A DNA stretch of 64,000 bases from Tubiluchus corallicola (taxonomy: Eukaryota > Priapulida > Priapulimorpha > Priapulimorphida > Tubiluchidae), in contig JAQGDQ010000141.1 in NCBI GenBank assembly GCA_030141605.1, forward strand, positions 424,501-488,500. The letters run 5' to 3'. Both the position numbers and the translations under genes were made by a program. Positions 1-12,480 of this stretch are shown here, piece after piece. Numbering within the stretch: position 1 is the stretch's first letter; each line of letters opens with the position of its first letter. The notes under the pieces are model-generated. The model searched no databases. It was not told where the DNA came from and worked only from the letters and a program-made list of their open reading frames with translations.

Positions 1-251
1 CAGTGCTGGTGCCTTTAACATATGGTTAATACATTATACGCATGATCGATTTTGCATAAGACTTCAATTACTTGAATTGTCAGTGTGTGAACAAAATAAA
101 AACCAAGTCTGTGTGTCACTTGATAATTTTAAAAAAGAAACAGTAGTACGAAGAACAATGAATAGTCCACAATCAAACAATCACAAACACCTTCGCTCTT
201 CCAAGATGCTAAATGATAAACAATAAATGGTGTGTATCATTGTAAACTCAC

Positions 252-3200
252 GTTCAGCCTGTGTGTTCTCCAGCAACTTTCTTAGCCGTAAAATTTCACT
301 CTTTAAGTGTGTAATGTGGGAAGCAAGGTTTCCAGCAGTATCATCACCCAATATATCCATGGGTGATGGAGGGGTTGATACGGGTTGATCTAGCTTTTCT
401 TGTAACATTCTGAAAAAAAGTTAACAATGCACTACTGTTATTTCTCAATGACTTCAAGAAGGAGCTAATTAGAGATAATTTCCAAATCAATTTAGTTTGA
501 TTTTTCAGAAGTAATAACAGGTACGACCGGGTGTGCTATGTTATGTGCAGAACTTGGAGAATAACTCATATCTTTGGCAACCCAGTTAAGAGAAAGTAAA
601 ATTATGCCAGTAAAAATACGAAGCAGTTTAGCAAATGCTACCTGAAAGACACACAATGGAAAGTACAGAGGAAAAAGAAGGACGGTGATTCCCGTGAATT
701 ACACGATTACCAAAATCCCAACACATGTCAATCGTACAGTCAGTGTTGCAGTTAAAAAGTAGGAATTGAAAAGTGAAAATAGAATTATAGAAATTAAACA
801 GAAACTGCTACGAGATGACTGCATGATAAACTGACACTTTCATGTGCTTGTAATCAATAGGCCTATAAAGATATATTAATATTATTTTTCTAATGATCAA
901 CTAATGACGACCTGTTTTATGTAAAGCCAAGCCACCAAAAACTAAATTCTGCAAACGAACAATATATAAAGGCAGTGTTTCTTAGGACTCTTATAGTCGT
1001 ACACTGCCCTCACACATTTTCTTCTATAAAAATAGTTTCATTAATGGCTACTTTGTATTCTATTGCATGTTTTGAAATAAATACGTTTTATATCTCAATT
1101 CTTATTGTAATCAATGAATTTTGGTTGAAAGCTACAACTTGGACTAAGTAACATACACTATTGACTCGTCGAATATTAGCTTTTGCGTATGTCTGGAATG
1201 GTGTTCGAGTATAAAAGAAACATATCATGTCATTGTCTACACCAACAATAAATACACCAATAGATGCTCTTTTATTTATAAGCTTTTGTTTACACAATCT
1301 TTAACACATTGCATGTCGCTGGTTACATTACTGCTTAAAAGAGTGAAAACAGTGTTGCCTAGTGGCAGCTCGTGTATAGGTACTGTGGAGCAGCAGCACC
1401 TCCAATATTATATTCACTCAATATTATAGATAATATTCACTTAGTAAGTCTTTTTCTTTAGTTCTTTTTTATACTTGTATGGTCCAGAGCGCGTGGGCGT
1501 AGCAATGTTTGCTTCATAACCCAACACAGTGTGCTCAAGCAACATGGCGTTTGACAGTTGTGCACATGTGCACATGTCTGAGATAATACGCTGCACTTTA
1601 GGTAGAAAGAGCACTGTCGCTAATGCAGTGTGTGTTGTAAGTTGTTCCATATTTAAAAGCCGTGTATCGACATATTTTTGAACTGCGAACAATTTAGGCT
1701 ATTCTTAAACAAACAATATTTTTTGTTAAGTTTATGTATCAAATTCCATACGTTTGTTTGTTTAAAATTACAATTACAAATTGCAACATTAAAATTACAT
1801 AATGTTTGTTTTGTTTTACACAATATTAAAACAATAACTAAAATTTTTTTGAAGCAGCACCCCCAGTAATTTTAGCTACAAACTGCCACTGGTGTTGCCA
1901 CGACGAGTTATTCCTGAATGTCTTAAGCTCACAATATAGCACAACAGCAAAAGGAGTTAAGTGATATTAACTGTCTAGGTGTTCAGTGATTTGATACAAA
2001 CAGCATGGTATGAAACAAATTAGCATTTTGTGCTCGTACCATATGTGCTTGAAAATTGTAGTGAATATTCTGGTTACTACTTCACTTTTCATACTTAATC
2101 CTTAAAACACAATAAAAATTAGAACGTCCAAATGCTTCATTCATTTTGATGACAAAACTACCTTTTTATTTTTAAGCTGCATGTCCGTTCTATAGGTTTT
2201 ACATGTCAAATGTAGACCTACATTAACTCAAATATAGATTTACGTAATTCAAATGTGTTAACAATGGTCTTCAACAAATCTTAAGCGTTTTTTGGTATGT
2301 CAAATGTAGACACATGTCAAGTGAAATGTGACATTGGTATCTCAAATGTGGATAGGTGTTAAAGCTTGAGGATGTTAAATTTAATCTTCTTTAATTTCAA
2401 TGTAATAATTGCTCTTAAGACTGTGAAAATAATAACTTTGTAAGCAAATAATGACAAATAAAATGTAGAATTGGTGTATTAATAATTGTACAGTTGTTAA
2501 CTTATTCATGTACAACACTTTTAGGTGTTCTTGTCAAATAAACATTTTCTTTACATTTGAAAAATGTATTAACGTACAATCAAATAGTTGCAAATTAATT
2601 ACATATAATAAAAATTGATGCTGCCGATAGCACCATGACCATAAAATATAATTTTAATTAGGTTTTTCTTTTTGTAATTTGCACTTAAATGAGTTAATTG
2701 CAGATTTATTCAAAGTACCGCATCTGTATTTGACTTACCCAAGTCATATTTGAGTTAACAAAACACATTCGAAATTGCTATGTCTACATTTGACTTACCT
2801 AAGTCACTTTTGAGTTAGCAAAATACATGTGAAATTCTTATATCCACATTCGACTTACCTATGTCACATTTAAACTTTCCTGTGTCTACATATGACGTGT
2901 AAAACCTATACATACTAACTAATAACAATGTACATTAAATATTTCATGAAAAACATTATTAACAGTATAGCCTTTTGAAATAAAATAAACACTTAAGCTT
3001 TTATCACCTTTTCTCGGCCTCTAGTTTATCCATTCGTTTCCACAAGCGATTAACCAATGCTTCTTGTTCCTGTTCCAGGGTATTTTCCAATTCTATCTTT
3101 TCCCGTCGTAACTTGAAAATGCAAAATTTACAATTTAGTTCCTCGAAATTTCAACATTTATTTTAAAGTTCAAAATACCTCAATAATTTAAATTGTAAAG

Positions 3201-6200
3201 AAATATTTTAACAGCGATGAGCATTAAATAATAAACCTTACTGTTTATATAAAAGAACAGTTAGTATTAAGATGAATTTCTTGCAGAAAGAGGTGATGCT
3301 GAAAAACTGTGCATACATCAGGACTTGAAGGCAAGACCAGTGGATTGCTGCTATTCGCTCTAACCATCTGAACTATGAACCAGTGGCGGCTCGTGTATCG
3401 GTACTGTGGAACTGCTGCACCCCCTATTTTCACTCAATATTATCGATAATATTCGACATAATAAGCCTTTTTTCTTTAGTTCTTTCTTTATATTTGTACT
3501 GAACCAAAGCACGTGAGGGTAGTACTGTTTGCTTCACAGCCCAGCACACTGGTGTGTTTGGCTGTTGTACACATGCGGCCATGCGCACATGTCTGTGATA
3601 ACATGCTATACCCTGCACTGCTAGTGTCTGCTGCTAGGTAGAGAAAGTACCGTCGCTCACACAGTTTGTCGTGAGTTTTGCTTAAAAACCATGTACGGGC
3701 ATATTCGTGAACTGCAGCAATTTAGGATATTCAAAAGCAAAAAAAATTTCGTTTAGGATTTTATCGAGTTTACGTATAAATTTTTGCATGTTTGTTTGTC
3801 TAAATTACAAATTACAACATTAAAATTACATAATGTTAGTTTTGTTTTACACAGCATTAGAACAATGGCTAGAAATTTTCAGAAGCACAACCACTACTAA
3901 TTTTAATTACGAGCCGCCACTGCTGTGAACCCACGTGGAGAAAAAAGGCATAAATTATCATTCCTACAGCAGACACAATCAAACAGCAGTACCTACTAAA
4001 AAAGAACTAAAGAACAGTTAGCCGTATGACAAATTTATTATAGAATGACGTGATGCTGAAAAGATGATTCAAATGGGCACATGGCTCAGACGGTTAGAGC
4101 AAGTGGGCACAGCCTACTGGTCTCGGGTTCAATTCCAGGATTAGTCACAATTTCTCAACTACACCTCTTCGTGCGACCAATTGTTCTTTGATACAAATCA
4201 TAAAGTTTATTAATTCTAGGCAATATTTGAGCAAGTTAACTGCAAGATTATTTTTTTAAATGTTAAAACATCTTTACAAGAAGCAATAAAAAACTCAGGG
4301 CCAAAAATTGCAAGTTACCGCAAAAACTGCAAATTGCTGGTAACTAATTATCTAGCAAAAACCTAAATAAAAAAATTTAAATTTTTCGCCGAGTCGCACA
4401 CAGGAAACAAGGCACATAATATAATCACACTAATAGTACAGACCTGTTCTAAATTGCTCTGTTTAGAAAGAATGTCCGTTTCAAGTTTTTCGATCTTCCT
4501 CATTAGTTTGTTGACTTGAAACTCTTGCTCCCTTTCCAGAGTTTCTTCTAACTCCACTTTTTCCTGACGTAACTGAACAAAAGAGACAAGACTTATACGG
4601 GTGGTATAGCTTAACGGTATGTGCTTGCTTCCCGCCCAGAAGATTGCGGATTCAACTCCCAACTGAGCCATACCAAAGATTTAAAAAATGGTTCACTGAA
4701 GTAACATGGGGGTAATAATGATAAGAAGTCCGCGACTATGTACTAAACGAATTTATTATTGTTATCATTAATAGCCTAGAGTGGAACATTTAACAATCTT
4801 GCCAGACACTTTTTCTATCAAGTTACGTAAATCATTGTGATCCTCAGCAATGGGAGTAATGCATTACAAATGAATTATTATTTTGTAAATCTATTTTCAA
4901 TTCCACACTTAAAATCGTGGAACTGTAACTGTAAGTTTGTAATAAGTTACAGTTTTCAGAAGTTAACTTGTAAATGTAACTAGCTCTTTTTTGTTGTAAC
5001 TTGTAATAGAAATAACAGTTACTTTTACATTTGTCTAGAATGCACACAAGTGCACATAGAAACTCAAATTCTGATGTTAAAATGTAATTAGATCAAATCA
5101 TATAACTAATAAATATGCCTCCTGTGCAAGAATACGTGTTCTCGTAAAGTTATTTACCTGATTTAGTTTCCTGGAAAGATCATTTGTCAAAAATTCTTCT
5201 TCCTGTTCATAATTCATTGCCAGGGTTTCCTTCTCTTTCTTCAGTGCCTCTATTTTCTTAAGTAGTGTGTTACTAATATACTCTTCCTCCTGTTCTGCTT
5301 TAGCTTGCTGAAAAATAAAATCACACATGTAATAAAAACCATAAGCTAGCTACGTCTAAAAATTTAAATTCGAAGCTTACTGTTGTTTCATCGTGCGTCT
5401 TCATCACAAATGTGGTAAGCCAGAAATTAACTGAGTGGTACATCGGCGCCCTATTTTCTGTGTAATGTGGTTTTAAGATACAGCCATTATATCCATGTAA
5501 CACATGTAACAGGGTGCGATGCGAATGTGAAATGTTAAATTTTAGATTATTTTCAGCTACAGTTTACATAGAGTCCTGTTTCCTTTTAAAACTCCAACAT
5601 CAGTGGAATACAATTTTTCAATGTTTTTTGTGCTCTATATTTGATTGAAGTTAAGGGTCTCCACATTAAATGCAACATATCTCACTGGATTGTATTACCA
5701 TATTAGCTCCATTGTCAACTGCTTAGCCGCACTTCATTTTTGTGTTAAAATGAAGCTTGCACTAACTAGGCAATAGCTCGCTGGGCTTAACATCTTTGTC
5801 TGCAAAAGGGCAACCTGCCTAAATGTGAATCATTTAATATCTAATCATATGTATTTCTGCATGTGCAAAAAAGAAAGAAAAAAGCTTTTAATTAGCACCA
5901 CTTAAATGCACAGAAAAAGTGCGACTACATTCACTAAAATCATCATCAAGAAGGTGAACAGGCAGTCATGGACTCACAACCACAATTGATTCCAGCTGAT
6001 TGGTCGTAAGCGACAGCTGATTGATGTTGCGTAGTGCAACTAGCGTGGTGAAAAAATGCCCGGCTTTCAAAGTTTACCAGCTCAAAAAAGTTGTAATGTC
6101 GAATGCTTCTGTGCAGCAGACACAGATGTTGCAGACAAAATGTGTTGCTTGTGAGGCGATATTCTGGCAGTGGCCACTCCACTAAGGTCGTTAGTGATTC

Positions 6201-7952
6201 AAAGGTACGAATATGAATTCATGTCTTTAAAAAAAGTCTTCCATGGTGTATGCAAAACCTACAAGATACTTCTTCAGTGAAATTGTGAGGGCTTTGTGCT
6301 AATTAATGTTGAAGTCCATCTGCCACTTTTCTGTACATCCTTCTGGATACTGAAATTTTTTGATGGGTAACAAATAATAAAGTCATCTGTAATAATCGAA
6401 TATTTGAAAAGATTTCATCGTAACGATATTTATGAAAGGAAGAAAAAATGCTGGTCCTAAGACAGAGCCTAAGACGCCCTACTTCCTTGCATACTCATGA
6501 GGTCACATGAATAAATACGGAATGCAATTAACTGATAACAGCACTGAGATAGGAATGAAGCAATCCTATAATAACATATTATCACTGAAGCCACTTAAGC
6601 TTGACAAGCAGCAGATGATGAGCTAACCAGTTGAAGACCAAGGAGCACAATGCCCATTTGGCAAACTCTACCTCTGTGTTTGCCCTTTAAGGCAATGGAC
6701 CAGTTCATGGATAGCTTCTATCAGTTGTGTAAAATAAAAAACGAATTGCAAAAAACTGTCGACAAACAAACCTAGAACACAAGCTTGTCCAAACTTAAGC
6801 CCAAGTTAGCACCTCCACTGATTACATTGCCATTTAGATGAAGTTGGTGATAATCAATAGGTAAAACTTTATAAAAGTCTATTTCATTTTCATTGTTGGA
6901 ACCAGGTAAAAATATTAGGCTCGGGAAATAAACAATGCAGGTAATTACTTGGGTACATGGGTAACAGATGTAAACACTACTGTAAACATCAGCAAAAATG
7001 CTTTTAACACTACGAAAGGCAAAGACATTACAAAATTAACTTTAATAAGCCATATGGCATTGTATACACTATAACTTTTTGAGAGGAGGAGGACAAATTA
7101 GGAGCATTGGCCATCTCCAGTGTCACAAAACTTTGAGGTTCACCAGGCAAATCCATGTACTACAGTTATGTGGTGAATTGCTTAGCAGCCCACACTTAAA
7201 AGAAACAATAGTATTAGTAGGCAATGAAATGGATTACCCACCTGTATACTTCATTAAGAAACCACGCAAAATAAAAAAAAACATACCTTAACAAAAAGTT
7301 ATAATTGTCTAAAAAGAAGGCCTACAGAAAAGATTAGCTCTCAAAAACCAAATTTAACAAAGCTCTTCCTGTTCAGAATGAATAATATTTTATTTTATGA
7401 AATGTATAATCAATATTTAATTTGAAGTTTTTTTAAAGTTTTTGTCTGAAGTTTTAATTATTATCACATTCAGTACAATATAGTGACATGTAACTATTTA
7501 AATTATTTATATTTGATATTTTAATATCACGGAAGCGTTATATGAGCTGGACAACCTGCTACACTGTATGGATATCGGACTAGTGCTACCAACAGACAAT
7601 TTATGAAACGTGTGGTATTGCACAAAACCTCTAGATTTATAATGCCCATAGACTAACACTAATTCATGTCCACTGAATAAATACTTAAAATTTAAAAAAA
7701 CTAACTTGAATTTTCTAATATAAATATTGTCAAACGTTAACATACGATTGTCACACTAGCTTTGCGCAATGCTCGATTTTCCTCCATTAGAGACTTGCAT
7801 CTCAATTTGTATGTTTCAAGTTCCATTTTCAAAACTCTCTTCTCCTGCTCAAGGGATTCAATACGTTTAAATAATTGTTCTTTAGAAGCAGGAGACGGCA
7901 TTTTTAAGCCATCTATTGAACTAGAATCACTTTCGCTCGCCGAGTCAGCCAT
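252..7952 (-). CDS. CCDC6: CCDC6 orthologue, coiled-coil domain protein 6 (5' five coding exons)
   Basis: Coding exons in transcript order are 7952-7746, 5307-5158, 4572-4444, 3111-3008 and 409-252, all bounded by GT/AG on the minus strand with matching phases (207, 150, 129, 104 and 158 nt). The product starts MADSASESD, as vertebrate CCDC6 does, then runs into a long heptad-rich coiled coil with the family's repeated blocks: [79 protein letters not shown] and [17 protein letters not shown]6 is known as a cytosolic/nuclear coiled-coil phosphoprotein linked to the DNA-damage response, and is the RET fusion partner in human tumours; function here is by homology. I chose the ATG at 7952-7950 (A at -3, G at +4) because it matches the family's N-terminus, although in-frame ATGs lie upstream at 8036 and 8027. 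About 249 codons are visible; the C-terminal proline-rich part would lie left of base 1. Identity is very secure. Confidence 0.95.
410..1359. other. CCDC6 intron, nothing recognised
   Basis: This is the 3' end of the intron before the 252-409 exon. I see only AT-rich sequence with no conserved coding segment and no clear repeat. Confidence 0.5.
1360..1891 (+). mobile_element. Non-autonomous hAT-like element, copy a (CAGTGGCGGCTCGT family)
   Basis: A 532-bp element lies in a CCDC6 intron. Its left end reads TAGTGGCAGCTCGT and its right end AAACTGCCACTG, a decayed form of the inverted repeat CAGTGGCGGCTCGT. It is flanked by a perfect 8-bp target duplication GTGTTGCC (1352-1359 and 1892-1899), the hAT signature. 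No transposase frame is visible. Relatives lie at 3381-3922 and 23038-23304. Confidence 0.85.
2191..2910. mobile_element. TIR element with subterminal tandem repeats
   Basis: The 720-bp segment begins TATAGGTTTTACATGTCAAA and ends with the near-perfect reverse complement (GTCTACATATGACGTG then TAAAACCTATA), which marks a MITE. Flanking TA suggests, but does not prove, a TA target. Inside each end, motifs such as GTCAAATGTAGAC recur; the right arm (about 2706-2880) has three tandem copies of a roughly 61-bp block containing TTTGACTTACCTAAGTCA. No coding capacity is seen. Confidence 0.72.
3245..3945 (-). mobile_element. tRNA-derived SINE, split by a hAT-like insertion
   Basis: On the minus strand, TAGTTCAGATGGTTAGAGC is an A-box and CCTTCAAGTCC a worn B-box, followed by a tail that ends near AACTGTTC. 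The hAT-like copy at 3381-3922 sits at the head of the SINE: the SINE resumes with GTTCACAG at 3923-3930 beyond it. The last 55 bases of the SINE body recur in a fragment at 4010-4062. Confidence 0.6.
3381..3922 (+). mobile_element. Non-autonomous hAT-like element, copy b (best-preserved ends)
   Basis: The 542-bp element starts CAGTGGCGGCTCGT and ends ACGAGCCGCCACTG, a perfect 14-bp inverted repeat. The flanks CTATGAAC and CTGTGAAC are an 8-bp target duplication with one mismatch. The interior matches copy a along most of its length and has no open frame of transposase size. Confidence 0.9.
4010..4062 (-). mobile_element. SINE 3' fragment
   Basis: The block AGAACAGTTAG followed by GTGATGCTGAAAA matches 3255-3310 of the SINE in the same intron and orientation. 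Only the 3' part is present. Confidence 0.5.
4082..4165 (+). mobile_element. tRNA-derived SINE head
   Basis: TGGCTCAGACGGTTAGAGC (4082-4100) is a good pol III A-box and GGTTCAATTCC (about 4126-4136) a good B-box, correctly spaced. There is no complete acceptor stem, so this is a SINE promoter rather than a functional tRNA. It lies in the CCDC6 intron before exon 4. Confidence 0.68.
4599..4674 (+). mobile_element. tRNA-like SINE head beside CCDC6 exon 3
   Basis: GGGTGGTATAGCTTAACGGT looks like the D-arm and A-box of a glycine-type tRNA, and GGATTCAACTCC (4648-4659) is a B-box. The end CCATACC could pair with the start. The stems are imperfect, so I call a tRNA-derived repeat, not a tRNA gene. 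It lies 27 bases upstream of the exon 3 acceptor on the opposite strand, so it overlaps the expected branch-point region. Confidence 0.55.
5311..7743. other. CCDC6 intron 1
   Basis: Apart from the LINE fragment at 6230-6690, this 2.4-kb intron holds nothing I can name. The short open frames in it are not conserved. Confidence 0.5.
6230..6690 (-). mobile_element. LINE reverse transcriptase fragment
   Basis: Read on the minus strand with frameshifts, the segment gives [15 protein letters not shown], a worn PQGSVLGPLLFLLFIND motif, then an FADD-like patch and [10 protein letters not shown] with LTISLKK, the usual order in LINE reverse transcriptases. It has stops and is a dead fragment inside CCDC6 intron 1. 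Confidence 0.65.
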
Positions 7953-8215
7953 TTTGTCAAAACAAGCATTTGACGTCCTGCGAATTACGGCGCTTTGCCG
8001 AAATTGTTGATTGCAGCATTCTTTCATAACTCTCATTATTATATTATTAAACTAACAATGACAATAATTGGAATTAGCCTCGCTGACAAATCGTAATTTA
8101 TCGTGAAAAATGGTTATTTACAGTTTATTACCTAATAGCAAGAGATCCTCAAAGACCGTTTTGCAGTTAAACTTACAAGTTTAGTGAGCACGTTATCTAT
8201 TCCATGCTAAGCTGA

Positions 8216-8404
8216 GTTGTGTACCTCAAAGAACCCTTGAGTAGCCCGTACCGCTTACTTATTTTTATTAATGATATCGCTGATTGTATTTCCCCAGGGA
8301 CTAGCATCCCATTACTTGCTGATGATTTAAAACCATTTTCCTCATTTGGGACGATCTTGAGAGAGGACCGTCATGATTTCTTTGGATCAGGTATTCTTGG
8401 ATAA
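8216..8404 (+). mobile_element. LINE reverse transcriptase fragment upstream of CCDC6
   Basis: Translation gives PYRLLIFINDIADCISPGT and IPLLADDLKPFSS, the IND and (F)ADD palm motifs of CR1/jockey-type reverse transcriptases. The frame closes soon after. It lies about 260 bp upstream of the CCDC6 start codon. Confidence 0.7.
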
Positions 8405-8410
8405 CGTATT

Positions 8411-9999
8411 GAGTCCTTGGTTCTCGCAATAATATATGTTTATGGCAAATAAGCTATGTAATTGACCTTGCAGAACTCTGACCAGTCCTTGGTGAAGGCG
8501 TGGTAGCATGCTCCATGTTCCATAGCCACGCAGCTAGGAGAGGCAGAGAGGTGGTCCCCTTGAAAGTTTGGGCAGTGGACATTCAGTTAATAAGACGTTT
8601 GTGCAATGTGTACTGGACAATACATGACAGCTATAGCACATAGTAAGAGAGGACAGGGCAGGACAGGACATACAGGACTGGCCAAGACATGTCTTTCATT
8701 TTATTTGTGCTCAAATATCCATGCATACAAACTTCCCACTGTCAAAATGTCCTGTGTCCAAACATCTCCAAACGTCTTGTATTTGTAACCACCCTTTTGC
8801 CAAAACCTGTGTGCAAATCTAAAGTTACTTGGTATGGTGTCCTTATACATTATTGTCTTCAAAGGTCCTATATCTAAATATCCTTGTGTCTAAAGTAGCC
8901 TTCTGTCCCAGTTTGTTGATGCACAAATACATATCTGAATATAGGTAGAATAGATAGAGACACAAAGGAAACACTGAACAAGATGGACAACCTGGACAAG
9001 ATGGCAGGCAATAACCTATCATTAATTTTAGATAAAGAAGGTTCAACAAAGAAACATATTAAATCACATAATGCCCACATAGTCTCCTGCCCAAAATTGA
9101 CAACCAAATGTCCAATGCCAAAATTGTCCGCTGCTCAAGTATTCACGGTTCGCTTTTCTGCCTTTGCAAGTTCTCGGTTGTCTGCTATTCTCAAAACGGG
9201 ACTCCACACATTACCCATGTGACATCCGGGCATCCGTGACTGTGAACAATTGAACATCATTTTGTATAATTAGGTCAGAAGTTGAAGTTAGTTGACTTCT
9301 GACGATGTAAAAAATAATGGATTTATTTCATATAAGCACTTTATGTGTACATTTGTGAGAAACTAACTGAATAACTGCTATAGAAACTCTTCTTCGTTTT
9401 ATGGGCATTTTCTAAGCTGGCATTTGCTTACGACAGGTATGCTATATGAGCTTCTTTCTGTGAGTGCAGTGCTAAATACTAAAATAGTTCTGAAACTAGG
9501 TTAAATTTGACAACAATTGATGGGGGAAATTAAAAATGATTCAAGCAAGTGCTTTGAAAACCTTATTTAGTCTGAGCGGTGTTAGATTGCAGTTTCGGTG
9601 GTTCTTTTTTAAGGCACTCACATCGCCCAAAGCAGAAATGTTGTTGAAACTGAGTCTATTTAGTCACATACTCAAATTTCACTACATATTTTGTTTGCTC
9701 CATTTTTCTGCACTGCCACTAGTTCTTGCGTTGCATAGTATTTTATCATTACGCTTAATTTGACACGATTGCATATATTTGCTTCATTATATTTTGTTTG
9801 AGTTTATTATACATATTTTGTTTCTTTCACTGATTTATTATATTATGTTTTTTTCGGTTTGACTTTTTTCTAGTTTTTTGTTTTAATCGGTTAGTTAAAT
9901 GCTTTAGATATTTTGTTAATCATCATTTCATAATTTTCATTTTATTTCTTTGTTGCATAACTTACTTATTTATTTCGCTTTCATTTTTAATGTATCCCC
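8411..9999. other. Divergent spacer, nothing definite
   Basis: Between 8600 and 9130 there is a loose run of imperfect short motifs around GGACA and GTCCAAA on both strands. It looks like a decayed simple or tandem repeat, but I could not define a unit. No gene is recognised. Confidence 0.4.
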
Positions 10000-10235
10000 C
10001 ATAAATTCATGTTAACAGCAGCACCAAAAATTTTTTACAAATTTTCACTAACCCGAGAAGGGTAGCTGACTCGATGACCAATTGGTCTTTCGCTGCCCTT
10101 TCTCTTGCACCCCCTTAACTCTTTCCTTTATGCTTAATTTATCCTTTTTAATCAATAACTAAAAAAAAATAGTCAATTTGTATACAGGTGTAAATGAGAA
10201 GTTAAATAAAAATGTCTATGTCTATGTCTATGAGT
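10000..10235 (+). mobile_element. LINE 3' end with hexamer tail
   Basis: The segment has CGATGACCAATTGGTCTTTC (10074), then GGTGTAAATGAGAAGTTAAA and ends in repeated ATGTCT. The same landmarks occur at 56440-56610 and, inverted, at 44315-44375, so this is a dispersed 3' tail. Repeated short tails are typical of CR1-like LINEs. Confidence 0.65.
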
Positions 10236-10339
10236 GAAAGCAAGGCTACAATCTCTACCATCTACGCTACTAAAAAAGTACTATCTCTGATAATGAATGA
10301 CTTAACCAATAGGCAATACCCCTGTTCATCTCAAAGGTT

Positions 10340-12330
10340 TTATGTTCAACTGCAATGGCTGTGTTAATAGACTTAGTGATTTCTTCAATTTCATTAATAA
10401 TTATAAACATGAATTTTTATGCTTATGTGAAACCCAGTTTTCTGAAGATAGATGATAGTGTAATTTGTCCTCAGCATTACTCAATTTTTAGTGCTAATCT
10501 CTGTGTCAGTCACAGCCGAAACTGTTGCTGTTGAACTCAAAACTTCTTCACAAGATAGTCTTAGTGTTGCTTGCATATATAGATCTTGCAATAATAACTG
10601 TACTCATACATTTGGTTATTTTGAAATCAATATACTTGAAGAAATTAAATATGCTATTTCTATCTACTATCAAAATGATGTTATCATTTGCGATGATTTT
10701 AATTTTCCAAAATTAGTGTGGCCTGACCCTGTTCCTCTTAATGATTTTGAGTGTATGTTTATTAATTCTTTACATGATAACCTGCTTGCTCAGTTATTTC
10801 ATTTTCCTACTTGCAAAAACAGTTGCCTAGAATTAGTCTTTACTAACTGTCTTGAATGCATTACGAATTGTTCTCCTTGGCATGGATTTTCAACTATTGA
10901 TCATGACACTAGCATTTGTTTTGATATTGAGTACAAATACCAAAAACTTGTAACTAAACCCTGGCGTGACTTTAATCGTTCTAAATTAATTTTGTTATTA
11001 GTTTTTTTTTTGAAAATATTGACTGGAAAGCTCACTTTCACAATTCTGACATTATTACTTGTTGGAATTACTTTTTGTCTGCATATAGTGAAGCAGTTAA
11101 CCAATTTGTACCCTTAAGAGGAACGTCTGCTTAACAGCGTAAGCTTATATCTTTCCCTTGGCTAAATAATCCCATTGTTACTAAAGCAAGAACTCGCAAA
11201 TGCAAATTATAGTTAAAATGGAACTATTCTAATCTTAACAAGGTTCATGCTGAATATACTCCTGACAGGAATTGAAATCAGCTTTATGTTCTGCTCGCTT
11301 GCAATATGAGGAACGTCTTGCATATTGACTAAGCAAGAGTTTTACTGTTATAGTAAGCATTTCCTTAAACCTCCTAATTATATTACTATTATTAATGATC
11401 ATCAACATGTTATTTCAGATCCTATCACAGTTGCTAATACTATTAATGATTCTTTTGCTTTTTTCTTCACTAATGAACCTGATGATGGTCCCTTACCAAC
11501 TCCCTTGTCTTGGAATATTGATAGTATTTCCTGTGTTGAATTTACTGTGAATGATGTCTATGATAAACTTTCCAAACTTAAACCTTTTAAAGCTGTTGGC
11601 CCTGATAATGTTCACGGTTTTATTTTTAAATCATGTGCCTTACAACTCTCATTACCTCTTTTTCTTCTTTTTCGCAAATCCTTGGAGTGTGGTATAGGCC
11701 CTCAGGACTGGTTAGATTGTAATGTTACCCCTATCCCCCCCAAAAAAACTAGCATCAACTTTTCATGTGGCGACTTATGCCCTATTTCTTTATTTTCTGT
11801 TGAAACAGTATGTAACAGTGATTTTATTATAAGTATACCATATCTCAACATTTGTTTATGAAAATAATTTTGCACACAGCTAGTTTATGTAGTATTTAAT
11901 ATGTGTTGCTTTGCCAATGTACATTGTATGTATTTGTGCAAATAAAACTGAATTGAATTGAGTTATCTCTAAATGTCTTGAATCTCTTTTCTCCTATCTT
12001 CTGGCCAATTCAATAATAATCAACATGACTCTTTACCGCAACACTCCACAATAACAAATCTTCTCAAATGCTTAAATGACTGGTCCCAATTCTTTGATGA
12101 CCATTCTCTCCCATCAATTGACGTTCTATATCTTGACTTTAGAAAAGCATTTCGTCTCATGTTGAAAATGGAATTTGCAGGTGTAAGAGGGAAACACACA
12201 GAAAGCAAAGAGTAGTTTTAAATGGTGTAACCACTTCCTGGAGAATGTTACCAGTAGCATTCCTCAAGGGACTTTGTCAGGACCTTATTTTTTTCTTATT
12301 TTTATCAATGATGTTACTGACTGTTGGCGG
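10340..12330 (+). mobile_element. Degenerate CR1/L2-like LINE (endonuclease and reverse transcriptase)
   Basis: FNCNGCVNRLSDF and LCETQF, then VACIYRSCNN and DDFNFPKLVWPDP, are the APE-type endonuclease motifs (10340-10740). LKPFKAVGPDNVHGFIFK with WLDCNVTPIPP is the start of the reverse transcriptase (11570-11760). SIDVLYLDFRKAF (12110-12155) is palm motif A and IPQGTLSGPYFFLIFINDV (12255-12315) follows. Several frameshifts and stops show it is dead. A roughly 150-bp foreign tail (about 11810-11962) interrupts it. Confidence 0.85.
11810..11962 (+). mobile_element. Short retroelement tail with AATTG repeats, inserted in the LINE
   Basis: GCCAATGTACATTGTATG followed by AATAAAACTGAATTGAATTG breaks the reverse transcriptase frame. 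The same landmarks occur inverted at 57361-57440, so this is a separate dispersed element. Confidence 0.55.
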
Positions 12331-12480
12331 CTTAGCATTTTTGGCAGCCTGGCACTTAGCAACGGGGCAGGAGAGGGGGAAGGTTTGGAGTAGGAAAGAG
12401 GTAGAGTGTGGGCAGTGGGACTGATACAGGAATGTAGTAGGATGTGAGAGTACCACCTGAACTGCAAGTGCACCCTTAGT

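Noticed and set aside
4599-4674. Genuine tRNA gene
   Set aside because: A and B boxes are present but the acceptor and anticodon stems do not pair well, and SINE relatives lie nearby.
10491-11117. 208-codon frame as a host gene
   Set aside because: It contains LINE endonuclease motifs (DDFNFPKLVWPDP) and is broken by frameshifts on both sides.
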